64,000 nucleotides of DNA from Betaproteobacteria bacterium (GTDB lineage Bacteria; Pseudomonadota; Gammaproteobacteria; Burkholderiales; SG8-39), in contig JACPYS010000063.1 of NCBI GenBank assembly GCA_016195915.1, positions 74,388-138,387 on the forward strand, in the 5' to 3' direction. Positions 1 to 8,430 of the stretch are shown here, piece by piece; the stretch's first letter is position 1, and each line of letters begins with the position of its first letter. Under the pieces are notes generated by a model. That model searched no databases, was not told the origin of the DNA, and saw only the letters and a program-made list of their open reading frames with translations. The position numbers and the translations under genes are program-made.

Positions 1-2
1 TG

Positions 3-590
3 CTCAACCAGAAGACGAATTTCAAGACGGTGAAGGAACTCGAGGCTTACGCGAAGGCGAACCCGGGCAAGCTCAACTACGGCTCGCCGGGGTCGGGAAC
101 GTCGCAGCACCTTTCGGCGGAACTATTCAAGCTGAACACCAGGACCTTCATGGTGCATATCCCGTACCGCGGGCTGGGACCGGCGATGCAGGATTTCCTC
201 GCGGGCAACTTCGAAGTGATGTTCGACGGCATGGGCGCGTCGGCGGCGCAGATCCGGGGCGGGAAGATCCGCGGCATCGGCCTGATGGCGGCGCAGAGAA
301 ATCCCCAGTTTCCGGACATCCCGACCATGGCCGAACAGGGTTATCCGGGCATGGAGGTCTCCACGTGGTACGGGATGTGGGGTATCAAAGGCACGCCCCC
401 GTCGATCATCGACAGAATCTACCAGGAGACGGTGAAGGCGTTCCAGGAACCGGTCATCAAGACCGCGTGGCAGAGCGCCGCGGCGGAATTCGGCGGACAG
501 AAGCCCGAGGAATTCGCGAAATTCGTGCATTCCGAAATCGAGCGCTGGGGCCGCGTTTCGAAGGCTGCCGGCATCAAGGTGGACAATTGA
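3..590 (+). CDS. Bug/TctC-family periplasmic substrate-binding protein, 5' end outside window
   Basis: C-terminal part of a tripartite tricarboxylate transporter binding protein (Bug family), a periplasmic receptor for a carboxylate-type solute. Visible family features are the segment GKLNYGSPGSGTSQHLSAEL, the PYRG motif after VHI, the block GKIRGIGLMAAQR and the typical end in which IERWGRVSKAAGIKVDN follows SEI. The signal peptide and first domain lie before the window, so the reading frame is open from base 3. The stop codon abuts the GTG of the next gene, so the two are co-transcribed, which suggests the bound solute feeds the dehydrogenase/ligase pair. The solute itself cannot be told from the sequence. 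Confidence 0.9.
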   Translation, partial: LNQKTNFKTVKELEAYAKANPGKLNYGSPGSGTSQHLSAELFKLNTRTFMVHIPYRGLGPAMQDFLAGNFEVMFDGMGASAAQIRGGKIRGIGLMAAQRNPQFPDIPTMAEQGYPGMEVSTWYGMWGIKGTPPSIIDRIYQETVKAFQEPVIKTAWQSAAAEFGGQKPEEFAKFVHSEIERWGRVSKAAGIKVDN

Positions 591-2009
591 GTGGGTAAGC
601 CGGAAATCGTCGCTTCCCCGGCGCGCGACGTCGTTCGCGCGCAGGTCGATCGAGCCCGCGCCGCGCAAGCCGTGTTCGAGTGCTGGACGCAGGAGCGCGT
701 CGACGATGCGGTGGCAGCGGCCGGCTGGGCGATCGTCAAACCCGAAAACAACCGGCGCCTCGCCGAGCTGGCGGTGAAGGACACCGGTCTGGGCAGCGTC
801 GCGGACAAGATCGCGAAGAACGAACGCAAGACGATGGGCCTGCTGCGCGACCTGCAGGGCTTGCGCACGGTCGGCATGATCGCGGAGCGTCCGGAACTGG
901 GCATCACCGAAATTGCGCGTCCCGTGGGCGTGGTCGCCGCCGTGACCCCTTCGACCAATCCCGGCGCGACGCCGGCGAACAAGATCATCAATGCGCTCAA
1001 GTGCCGCAACGCGGTGATCCTCGCGCCCTCGCCCAAAGGCTTCAACACCGGAGCGCTGCTGCTCGAATTCATGCACGCGGAACTGGACAAGGTCGGCGCG
1101 CCGCGGGACCTGGTGCAGATTCTGGCGCAGCCGGTCACCAAGGACGCAACCCGGGAACTGATGCGCCAGGCCGACCTGATCGTGGCGACCGGCTCGCAGG
1201 CGAACGTGCGCGCCGCGTATTCCTCGGGCAAGCCCGCTTTCGGCGTGGGACTGGGCAACGTTTCGGTGATCATCGACGCGAGCGCCGACGTGGACGATGC
1301 GGCCGCCAAGATCTGCGCGTCCAAATGTTTCGACAACGCCACCAGCTGTTCGTCGGAAAACAGCCTGGTGATCGTCGCGCCGGTGTGGGACGCGATGATC
1401 GCTGCGCTCAAGCGCGCGGGCGGCGCGCTGCTTACGGTGCCGGAAAAGGCGCAGCTGCAGAACGCGATGTGGCCCTCGGGCGAGCTCTCCGCAGCCGTGA
1501 TGGCGCGGCCGGTGGCCGCCATCGTGGCGGAGGCCGGCCTGCCGGGCGAACTGGCCGGGGCCAGGTTCCTGATGGTGGAGGAAGACGCAGTCGGCGGGGC
1601 TCATCCGTATTCGGGCGAAAAACTCTCGCTGGTGCTCACCCTGTACCGCGCGCGGGACTTCGACGCCGCCTTCGCTCAGGTGCGTTCCATCTACGCCTAT
1701 CAGGGTGCGGGGCATTCGGTGGGAATCCACACGCGCAATGACGCGCAGGTGATGCGGCTCGGCCTCGAAATGCCCGCCGCACGCGTGATCGTCAACCAGG
1801 CGCATGCCATCGCCAACGGCGGCGCCTTCGACAACGGCCTGCCGTTTTCGCTTTCGATGGGCTGCGGCACCTGGGGCGGAAACAGCATCTCCGAAAACCT
1901 GCACTGGAAGCACTACCTCAATATCACCCGCGTAGTGAGGACCATTCCACCACGCACACCCTCGATCGAGGGCCTTTTCGGCGCGTATCACCGCAAGTTC
2001 GGCGCCTGA
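591..2009 (+). CDS. CoA-acylating aldehyde dehydrogenase (SauS-like)
   Basis: 472-residue aldehyde dehydrogenase of the short acylating class, which oxidises an aldehyde to an acyl-CoA with NAD(P). The nucleophile is probably Cys253 in DNATSCSSEN, and PVGVVAAVTPSTNP is the cofactor-side signature of this class. Translation starts at a GTG directly after the upstream TGA, and the next gene begins 8 bases after its stop, so this is a tight operon. Acylating sulfoacetaldehyde dehydrogenase (SauS) and succinate-semialdehyde dehydrogenase (acylating) have this architecture. The CoA ligase next door recalls the sauS-sauT pair, but the substrate is an inference. Propanal- or malonate-semialdehyde-type substrates are alternatives. 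Confidence 0.85.
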   Translation: MGKPEIVASPARDVVRAQVDRARAAQAVFECWTQERVDDAVAAAGWAIVKPENNRRLAELAVKDTGLGSVADKIAKNERKTMGLLRDLQGLRTVGMIAERPELGITEIARPVGVVAAVTPSTNPGATPANKIINALKCRNAVILAPSPKGFNTGALLLEFMHAELDKVGAPRDLVQILAQPVTKDATRELMRQADLIVATGSQANVRAAYSSGKPAFGVGLGNVSVIIDASADVDDAAAKICASKCFDNATSCSSENSLVIVAPVWDAMIAALKRAGGALLTVPEKAQLQNAMWPSGELSAAVMARPVAAIVAEAGLPGELAGARFLMVEEDAVGGAHPYSGEKLSLVLTLYRARDFDAAFAQVRSIYAYQGAGHSVGIHTRNDAQVMRLGLEMPAARVIVNQAHAIANGGAFDNGLPFSLSMGCGTWGGNSISENLHWKHYLNITRVVRTIPPRTPSIEGLFGAYHRKFGA

Positions 2010-2017
2010 CGCCGTTC

Positions 2018-3523
2018 ATGCGCACCATCCGCCACCACGTCGATCGCTGGGCGGCGCGCGCGCCGAAGCGCGATTGGCTGATCGCGCCCGAGGCGGGACG
2101 CACGCTGAGCTTCGGCCAGCTGCAGCGCGAATCGGTCAACCTTTGCCGCTTTCTCGCGGGGGAAGGACTGAAACCCGGCGACAAGGTCGCGACCTATCTG
2201 CCGAACGGCTTGCAGACCGCGGCGATCTTCCTCGGGTGCATGTACGGCGGCCATGTCTCGGTGCCCTTGAATCTACTCGCGCAGGGCGAGCAGCTCGAGT
2301 ACGTGCTCGGGCATTCGGACGCCAGACTGGTATTCACCACCGGCGAGCATGCCGAACAGCTCGCCGCGCGCGTGGCGGCCAGTGGACGGGAGATCGCGAT
2401 CATCGTCATCGATGTCGATGCGCCGAGCCTGTTCTTCGCCGATCGCCTGCCGCGGACGCCGGTGCACGCGCCTGCGGAGGGCGACGCGGCGCTGCTTATG
2501 TACACCTCGGGCACCACAGGAAAACCGAAGGGTTGCGTTCTTACCCACCGCAACATCGTTTCCGGCGGCATGTTCGTGAAGACCGCGCACAGGCTCACGG
2601 AGCGCGACCGCGTTCTGTCGTCGCTGCCGCTGTATCACATCAACGGGCAGATCGTGGCCACCGTGGGCACGCTCGTGCAGGGCGGGAGCGTGGTGTGCCC
2701 GCACCGGCTGTCGGTGTCGCAGTTCTGGGACCTGCTCGCCGAATACCAGTGTTCCTGGTTCAACGTGGTGCCGACCGTCGTTTCCTACCTCGCCTCCGCC
2801 ACTTCTCTCGAGGGCCGCGCGCTCGATGTGTCGCGCGTGCGCTTCGGCCGCTCGGCCTCCGCGCCGCTCGCGCCGGAGCTGCATCGCGCCTTCGAGAAGA
2901 AATTCGGCATCTCGATCATCGAAACCTTCGGCATGACCGAGACCTGCGCGCCGTGCTTCTCCAACCCGCTCGAGGAAACGAAGCGCAAGTACGGCTCGGT
3001 CGGCAGGCCGGTCGGCAACGTGGCGAAGGCCGCGCGGCGCGACGGCTCCGAATGCCTGCCGGGCCAGGTCGGCGAGCTGATGGTGAAGGGCGAGAACGTG
3101 ATGCAAGGTTACTACAAGGACCCCGAGGAGACCGCGAAGGCGCTCGAGCCCGACGGCTGGCTGCATACCGGCGATCTCGGTTACATGGACGAGGAGGGCG
3201 ACTACTTCGTCACCGGGCGCCTGAAGGAACTGATCATCAAGGGCGGCGAGAACATCGCGCCGCGCGAGATCGACGACGTGCTGTACAAGCATCCGGCGGT
3301 GCAGGATGCGGCCGCCGTCGGCATCCCCGACCGCCATTACGGACAGGAGATCCTCGCCGGCGTGGTGCTCAAGCCCGGCGTGCAGGCGAGCGAAGATGAG
3401 TTGCGCTCGTTCTGCGAACGGGAACTCGGCCGCTACAAGACGCCGAAGGTGTTCCGCTTCCTCGCGGAATTGCCCAAGGGCCCTTCGGGCAAGGTGCAAC
3501 GGCTCAAGCTGCTCGAGTCCTAG
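2018..3523 (+). CDS. AMP-forming acyl-CoA ligase (SauT-like)
   Basis: 501-residue member of the adenylate-forming superfamily that activates a carboxylic acid to its CoA thioester through an acyl-AMP. Seen: the phosphate loop MYTSGTTGKPKG, the motif around TFGMTE, the hinge GWLHTGDLG followed by GRLKELIIKGGENI, and the C-terminal catalytic lysine in PSGKVQRLKL. The length is normal. The ATG at 2018 lies 8 bases after the dehydrogenase stop. Together with the acylating dehydrogenase it could convert an acid to its aldehyde or the reverse. The combination with a Bug binding protein fits uptake and use of a small anionic carboxylate such as sulfoacetate. The substrate is not proven. Confidence 0.85.
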   Translation: MRTIRHHVDRWAARAPKRDWLIAPEAGRTLSFGQLQRESVNLCRFLAGEGLKPGDKVATYLPNGLQTAAIFLGCMYGGHVSVPLNLLAQGEQLEYVLGHSDARLVFTTGEHAEQLAARVAASGREIAIIVIDVDAPSLFFADRLPRTPVHAPAEGDAALLMYTSGTTGKPKGCVLTHRNIVSGGMFVKTAHRLTERDRVLSSLPLYHINGQIVATVGTLVQGGSVVCPHRLSVSQFWDLLAEYQCSWFNVVPTVVSYLASATSLEGRALDVSRVRFGRSASAPLAPELHRAFEKKFGISIIETFGMTETCAPCFSNPLEETKRKYGSVGRPVGNVAKAARRDGSECLPGQVGELMVKGENVMQGYYKDPEETAKALEPDGWLHTGDLGYMDEEGDYFVTGRLKELIIKGGENIAPREIDDVLYKHPAVQDAAAVGIPDRHYGQEILAGVVLKPGVQASEDELRSFCERELGRYKTPKVFRFLAELPKGPSGKVQRLKLLES

Positions 3524-3548
3524 CCGCGGATCAGGGGTGAACCTTGGG

Positions 3549-5435
3549 TTACCTCCAATCGCCGCGCAGCGCGAGCACCTGCGCCTGCAGCGCCTCGGGC
3601 GACGCGGCCGCAGCCGCCACCGGCGCAGCCGCCGACAGGCCGATCTTGCGGAACGGCACCAGGCGCCAGGGCTTGCTCATCGCGGCGCCTTCCTTGCGCG
3701 AAAAGAACGAGCCCCACAGGCCGTGCAGCGCCATCGGCACCACCGGCACCGGCGTCGCGTCGAGTATGCGCTTGATGCCCGGACGAAACGGAAGGAGCTC
3801 GCCTGTATCCGTGATGCTCCCCTCGGGGAAGATCGCCACCAGGTCGCCCGCCTGCAGCGCCTTCGCCACTTCGGCGAACGCGCCCTCCATCATCGCAAGG
3901 TCTTCCCTGGCCGGCGCGATCGGGATCGCGCGGCTGGTGCGGAATACGAACGAGAGGACCGGCAGTGCAAAAATGCGGTGATCCATCACGAAGCGGATCG
4001 GGCGCGGGCAGGCCGCGGCGATCACCAGCGGGTCTACGAAGCTCACGTGGTTGCAGACGATCACCGCGGGGCCCTCGTCCGGGATGCGCTCCAGGCCCGA
4101 TTTCTCCAGCCGGTAGACCGAGTGGATCAGCATCCAGACGATGAAGCGCATCAGGAACTCGGGCACCAGTGTGTAGATGTAGAGCGCGACCGCGGCGTTC
4201 ATGAGCCCGACCACGAGATAGAGCTGCGGCAGCGACAGGCCCGCGTGCAGCAGCTCCGCCGCCATCACCGAGGCGACCACCATGAACAGCGCATTCAGGA
4301 TGTTGTTGGCGGCGATGATGCGGGCCCGGTGCGTAGGCTCGCAGCGGCTCTGGATCAGCGCGTAGAGCGGCACGCTGTAGAAGCCGCTGAACATCGCGAG
4401 CAGGAACAGGTCGGCGATCACGCGCCAGTGGGCCTGCTCGGCGAGGAAGGCAGGGAGGCCGGAGAGTCCTGAAGGCGTCATGTTCCTGCTTGCAAGCCAC
4501 AGGTCGAGGGCGAACACCGTCATCCCGATGGAGCCGAAGGGCACCAGGCCGATCTCGACCTTGTGCCCGGACATGCGCTCGCACAGGAGCGAGCCGACGC
4601 CGATGCCGATCGAGAACACCGCGAGCAGCAGCGTCACCACGTTCTGGTCGCCGCCGAGCGCCTCCTTGGCGAAGCCCGTGAAGGTAGTGAGGAAAATCGA
4701 GCCGAAGAACCACAGCCAGGAAATGCCGAGCAGCGACAGAAACACCGACCGGTTGGTGCGCGCGTGGCCGATATTCTTCCAGGTCTCGGTGAACGGATTC
4801 CAGTTGATGGCGAGTCCCGGCTCGGGCGCGGGCGAGGCCGGCACGAAACCGGCCGCGATCCGGCCGACGATCGCGAGCGCAACCGATACCGTGGCCACCC
4901 AGTCGGGCCCGACCCCGGGCAAGGCGACCAGCATGCCGCCGAGAATGGTTCCAAGGAGGATCGCGACGAAGGTCCCCATCTCGACCATGCCGTTGCCACC
5001 GACCAGTTCGGTTTCCCGCAGGTGCTGCGGCAGGTAGGCATATTTCACCGGACCGAACAGCGTCGAATGCAGGCCCATCATGAATACGCCCGCGAAAAGC
5101 AGTACCACGATCTTGCCGGCGAAGCCGGCGGCGATCGCGAGCATGATCGCGATCTCGAGGTTCTTGACGAAGCGGATCATCGACGCCTTGTCGTATTTGT
5201 CGGCAAGCTGGCCGGCGGTGGCCGAAAACAGCACGAACGGGACGATGAATATTCCGCCGATCACCGCCCCTGCGGATTTCGGGTCCATCCCGCCCCACTC
5301 GGCCGCACTGTAGGTCGCGAGCACGGTGAAGGCGAATTTGAAAACGTTGTCGTTTGCAGCGCCGAAGAACTGCGTCAGGAAGAACGGCAGGAAGCGCCGC
5401 TCGTTCAGCAGCCGGAACTGGCTTGTTTCGCTCAT
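3549..5435 (-). CDS. MFS transporter fused to PlsC-type acyltransferase
   Basis: 628-residue inner-membrane fusion. Residues 1 to about 415 form an MFS domain with many hydrophobic segments, starting with RFLPFFLTQFFGAANDNVFK, as in the lysophospholipid flippase LplT. Residues about 445-570 form a 1-acylglycerol-3-phosphate acyltransferase domain with the catalytic NHVSFVD motif (His463, Asp468) and the FPEGS glycerophosphate-binding motif near 536-540. It probably flips lysophospholipid inward and re-acylates it. Unlike full LplT-Aas fusions it has no acyl-ACP synthetase domain. An upstream in-frame start exists at 5573, but the ATG at 5435 is preceded by a good GGGAGGGG ribosome site and begins at the conserved N-terminus. 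The gene converges with the ligase. Confidence 0.9.
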   Translation of the reverse strand: MSETSQFRLLNERRFLPFFLTQFFGAANDNVFKFAFTVLATYSAAEWGGMDPKSAGAVIGGIFIVPFVLFSATAGQLADKYDKASMIRFVKNLEIAIMLAIAAGFAGKIVVLLFAGVFMMGLHSTLFGPVKYAYLPQHLRETELVGGNGMVEMGTFVAILLGTILGGMLVALPGVGPDWVATVSVALAIVGRIAAGFVPASPAPEPGLAINWNPFTETWKNIGHARTNRSVFLSLLGISWLWFFGSIFLTTFTGFAKEALGGDQNVVTLLLAVFSIGIGVGSLLCERMSGHKVEIGLVPFGSIGMTVFALDLWLASRNMTPSGLSGLPAFLAEQAHWRVIADLFLLAMFSGFYSVPLYALIQSRCEPTHRARIIAANNILNALFMVVASVMAAELLHAGLSLPQLYLVVGLMNAAVALYIYTLVPEFLMRFIVWMLIHSVYRLEKSGLERIPDEGPAVIVCNHVSFVDPLVIAAACPRPIRFVMDHRIFALPVLSFVFRTSRAIPIAPAREDLAMMEGAFAEVAKALQAGDLVAIFPEGSITDTGELLPFRPGIKRILDATPVPVVPMALHGLWGSFFSRKEGAAMSKPWRLVPFRKIGLSAAAPVAAAAASPEALQAQVLALRGDWR

Positions 5436-5521
5436 CACCCCTCCCGGCCTGTGCTTGTGCAAGCCTGATCGCGGATTGTCCCATCGACCGGTCCGCCCGT
5501 GCGAGCCATTCTCAATTACCA

Positions 5522-5573
5522 GGCCACCAGCCGCCCTTGCCGGAACAAGGAAAACGCGCGCAGTATTCGTCAT
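5522..5573. repeat. Dispersed 52-bp repeat, copy A
   Basis: Bases 5536-5573 match 8303-8340 at 35 of 38 positions by eye, and weaker similarity extends 14 bases further left. Copy A lies between the MFS/PlsC gene and the caspase gene. Copy B lies after the second tandem module. The two direct copies therefore bracket the caspase and both modules. They could be a shared regulatory element or a scar of duplication or insertion. Confidence 0.7.
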
Positions 5574-5593
5574 GACGATTGAAGCATGCTTCC

Positions 5594-6667
5594 ATGCGTG
5601 AACCGAATCGCGTCCGCCGCCGCATATTACAGGCGGGCGTGGCCGCGGGATCGTTGCTGGCGCTGCCGCGGCTCGGCCCGGGGCAGTCGCAATCGCCGCT
5701 GAACACCTTGCCGCGGTTTGCGCTCGTCATCGGTAACAGCAAATACGCCGAAGCACCGCTCAGGAATCCCGGCAACGACGCGAAGGCGATTTCGGGCGAA
5801 TTGATGCAATTCGGATTCAAGGCCGAGCTGCAGATCGACGCGGGCCGCGCGCAGATGGCGGACGCGATCCAGGCATTCAGCAACGAACTGGCGAAGAGCA
5901 AGGGCGTAGGACTGTTCTACTACGCGGGGCATGGCGCACAGCTTGCCTGGCGCAATTACCTGATACCCGTCGACGCGGCAATCGACAGGCTGGAAGACCT
6001 GCGCGACAAGACGGTAGAGCTGAATTCGCTGCTGCAGGGGCTCGTCAAGGCGCGCAATCCGATGAACGTGATCATTCTCGATGCGTGCCGCGACAATCCG
6101 TTCGGGACCAAGGTGCCCACCGAGCAGAAGGGGCTTTCGCAGTTCGACGCGCCACACGGGTCGCTGCTCGCCTACGCGACCTCGCCGGGCACCGCCGCCA
6201 CGGACGGCGAGGGCGCAAACGGCCTGTATACCGAAAACCTGCTGCGCGAAATCAAGGTCCCCGAGGCGAAGATCGAGGACGTGTTCAAGCGCGTGCGCCT
6301 GAACGTGCGGCTCAAATCCGAAGGCCAGCAGATTCCGTGGGAAAGCACGTCGCTGGAGGAAGATTTCTATTTCCAGCCGCCCAGGCAGACCAAGGCGCTG
6401 TCGGAAGAGGAACTGGAAAAGCAGTTCGAGGAAGAGCTGGCGATCTGGGACCAGATCAAGGGCGCCAAGGAGCCCGCGCCGATCGAGAATTACCTGCGGC
6501 GCTATCCGAGCGGCAAGTTCTCGGAGCTTGCGCAGTTCCGGCTCAACCGCCTGCGCGCCCAGCGCGAAGCGGCGGTGCGGATTGCCGTCGCCAACAACAT
6601 ACTGCGTCCGTCATTGAGCGATGTGGCGGAATTCAAGTACGAAAAGGCTGCTTCTGCCGGGCGCTGA
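5594..6667 (+). CDS. Caspase-fold (peptidase C14) protein with Tat-type signal
   Basis: 357-residue caspase-family cysteine protease, probably exported. The N-terminus MREPNRVRRRILQAG followed by a hydrophobic stretch looks like a Tat or unusual Sec signal. The caspase fold spans about residues 40-260, with FALVIGNSKYA at its first strand, the catalytic His113 in YYAGHGAQ and the catalytic Cys165 in LDACRDNPF. The C-terminal tail carries YLRRYPSGKFSELAQ, a short helical motif also present in the degenerate gene at 10171-10978. An upstream TTG at 5579 is in frame. The ATG at 5594 was chosen because the twin-arginine segment follows it, though the ribosome site is weak. The next gene starts 8 bases downstream. 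The target protein is unknown. Confidence 0.85.
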   Translation: MREPNRVRRRILQAGVAAGSLLALPRLGPGQSQSPLNTLPRFALVIGNSKYAEAPLRNPGNDAKAISGELMQFGFKAELQIDAGRAQMADAIQAFSNELAKSKGVGLFYYAGHGAQLAWRNYLIPVDAAIDRLEDLRDKTVELNSLLQGLVKARNPMNVIILDACRDNPFGTKVPTEQKGLSQFDAPHGSLLAYATSPGTAATDGEGANGLYTENLLREIKVPEAKIEDVFKRVRLNVRLKSEGQQIPWESTSLEEDFYFQPPRQTKALSEEELEKQFEEELAIWDQIKGAKEPAPIENYLRRYPSGKFSELAQFRLNRLRAQREAAVRIAVANNILRPSLSDVAEFKYEKAASAGR

Positions 6668-6675
6668 TATTCCAC

Positions 6676-7410
6676 ATGCCGATCGTTAACGTCGCAGAAA
6701 TCGGAAGAATCGAGTTCCCTGATTCGATGACAAGGGAACAGATTGACGCGGCCGTCAAGAATGACATCTTGCCCTTGTTCAGGCAGCGTGCGTCCGGCGC
6801 CACATCACCGGACGCGGTTGCGGCCCTTGCACAACCGTCGATGGGGCCGAATCCTTTCAGCAAGGGAACGGCGAGAGCCGACATCAATTACCGCATCGGC
6901 GACCGCTACCGCTATCGCCAGCTCGACGTTTTGACGAGGATCGAGTCGCGCCGGTTCGACCGCATCATCACGGCCATCAGCGATACCGAGGTGACCTTTA
7001 ACAATGGCAATTTCATCACTGATCTGTTCAACAACACGATTGCGGACAACCGACGCGGGCAAACATTCACCGACAGGCAGATCTATGTTGCCGAGTACAG
7101 TCTCGGCAGGAAGTGGACGACAACCTACCGCGGCACGCGGCGAGACCTCGTGCCGGACGTGTGGACCGTTGCGCTCAAAGTCGTTGCGCGCGAATCGATC
7201 ACGGTCCCGGCCGGCACCTTCGATGCTTTCAAGGTCGAGGGCAGCGGATACACGTCGGACCACGGCGGACGGGTGCAGATCACCTACTGGATAGCGCCCG
7301 AGAAGGTGAGATTGGCTGTTGCGTCTGAATATGTGGGGAGTACCAGGGGCGGCAGGCGGCTGGCCACCACCGACCGCTACGAGCTCGTATCGTTCAAACA
7401 AGCGGGCTAA
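6676..7410 (+). CDS. Caspase-associated secreted-type module, tandem copy 1
   Basis: 244-residue protein of unknown function. Residues about 5-35 contain GRIEFPDSMTREQIDAAV, a short EFPD/QIDAA helix motif. Residues about 55-240 form a beta-rich domain with GDRYRYRQLDVLTRIESRR, SLGRKWTTTYRGTRRD, ESITVPAGTFDAFKVEGSG and a final ELVSFKQ. It has no recognisable signal peptide. The gene starts 8 bases after the caspase stop, so the two are probably translated together. It is clearly paralogous to 7529-8260 and more distantly to 10171-10978, where the same domain is joined to the caspase-tail motif YLRRYPSG. Inference: the domain was once the C-terminal part of a caspase protein and now exists as a separate chain. 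Confidence 0.75.
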   Translation: MPIVNVAEIGRIEFPDSMTREQIDAAVKNDILPLFRQRASGATSPDAVAALAQPSMGPNPFSKGTARADINYRIGDRYRYRQLDVLTRIESRRFDRIITAISDTEVTFNNGNFITDLFNNTIADNRRGQTFTDRQIYVAEYSLGRKWTTTYRGTRRDLVPDVWTVALKVVARESITVPAGTFDAFKVEGSGYTSDHGGRVQITYWIAPEKVRLAVASEYVGSTRGGRRLATTDRYELVSFKQAG

Positions 7411-7493
7411 CGCAGAATATCCCGATGTCCTGCGCGACATTCGGCTGCGAAGTTCGCGTCCGCAGGTGTGCTGCGAGCGGTTCTCACTCACTT

Positions 7494-7510
7494 GCAGGAG
7501 CTGCTCCTGC
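7494..7510. repeat. Perfect 8-bp inverted repeat ahead of module copy 2
   Basis: GCAGGAGC-T-GCTCCTGC is a perfect palindrome around a single base. It contains an AGGAG ribosome-site-like core within one arm, so folding in RNA could hide it. No T-run follows, so it is not a good intrinsic terminator. It lies in the only non-repeated stretch between the two module copies. Confidence 0.5.
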
Positions 7511-7528
7511 CGGACGCTGATTTTCCCC

Positions 7529-8260
7529 ATACCCATCGTTAACGTCGAAGAGATCGGAAGAATCGAGTTCCCTGATTCCATGACGCGGGAACAGATTGAC
7601 GCGGCCGTCAAGAATGACATCTTGCCCTTGTTCAGGCAGCGTGCGTCCGGCGCCGCATCGCCGGACGCGGTTGCGGCCCTTGCACAACCGTCGATGGGAC
7701 CGAATCCGTTCAGCAAGGGCACGGCAAGAGCCGACATCAATTACCGCATCGGCGACCGCTATCGCCATCGCCTGGTCGACGTTTTGACGAGGATCGAGTC
7801 GCGCCGGGTCAACCGCGTCGTCACGGCCATCAGCGATACCGAAGTGACCTTTAGCAATGGTAATTTGATCACCGATCTGCTCGGCAACACCATCAGGAAC
7901 AACCGCGGGCAAACATTCACCGACAGGCAGATCTTTGTTGCCGAGTACAGTCTCGGCAGGAAGTGGACGACAACTTTCCGCGGCACGCGGAGAGACTTGG
8001 TGCCGGACGTGTGGACCATAGCGTTCAAGGTCGTTGCGCGCGAATCGATCACGGTACCGGCCGGCACCTTCGATGCTTTCAAGGTCGAGGGCAGCGGATA
8101 CGCGTCGGACTTCGGCAATCGACACCAGATCACCTACTGGATAGCGCCCGAGAAGCTGAGATCGTTTGTTGCGTATGAAAGTGTGGAGAGTAACAGGGGC
8201 GGCCGCCGGCTGACCGTCACCGACCGCGCCGAGCTGGTATCGTTCAAACAGGCGGGTTAA
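7529..8260 (+). CDS. Caspase-associated module, tandem copy 2, start codon uncertain
   Basis: About 243 residues, closely similar to copy 1 over the whole length, including GRIEFPDSMTREQIDAAV, SLGRKWTTTFRGTRRD and the final ELVSFKQAG. The codon equivalent to the ATG of copy 1 is ATA here (7529-7531), so the ancestral start is lost. In-frame substitutes are the CTG at 7517, the GTG at 7466 or the internal ATG at 7580, which would remove the first part of the EFPD motif. None has a convincing ribosome site. The remaining frame is intact, so it may still be expressed from a shortened start. The reported start marks the homologous position, not a proven initiation site. The function is unknown. 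Confidence 0.6.
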   Translation: MPIVNVEEIGRIEFPDSMTREQIDAAVKNDILPLFRQRASGAASPDAVAALAQPSMGPNPFSKGTARADINYRIGDRYRHRLVDVLTRIESRRVNRVVTAISDTEVTFSNGNLITDLLGNTIRNNRGQTFTDRQIFVAEYSLGRKWTTTFRGTRRDLVPDVWTIAFKVVARESITVPAGTFDAFKVEGSGYASDFGNRHQITYWIAPEKLRSFVAYESVESNRGGRRLTVTDRAELVSFKQAG

Positions 8261-8288
8261 CGCGGAAAATCGGGGAAGCCCTGCGCAT

Positions 8289-8340
8289 GGCCGCCGGCGG
8301 CTCTTGCCTGAACAGGGAAAACGCGTGCAGTATTCGTCAT
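8289..8340. repeat. Dispersed 52-bp repeat, copy B
   Basis: Second copy of the element at 5522-5573, located after module copy 2 and before the small gene at 8431. The core TGCAGTATTCGTCAT is identical in both. No terminal inverted repeats or transposase accompany it. Confidence 0.7.
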
Positions 8341-8430
8341 CATGCAAAAGCCGCATGCCGCCAGTAGAGCGTTTGCACGAAATAGTTAGAGGCCCGATTT
8401 CAAATCCAGACCACAACCCAGGGGACCCCG

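Larger units (their letters stand above)
6662..8260 (+). repeat. Tandem duplication of the 0.75-kb module gene
   Basis: Bases about 6662-7410 and 7515-8260 are direct repeats. They begin with CGCTGAT and CGCTGAT, and run through nearly identical coding sequence to AACAGGCGGG or AACAAGCGGG at the stop. The encoded proteins agree at roughly 80-90 per cent by eye, with one single-codon length difference near the middle. About 100 bases of unrelated sequence separate the units. The DNA identity is high enough for recombination between copies. Confidence 0.85.

Noticed and set aside
123-1991. 622-codon minus-strand frame opposite the aldehyde dehydrogenase
   Set aside because: Composition-driven shadow without recognisable domains.
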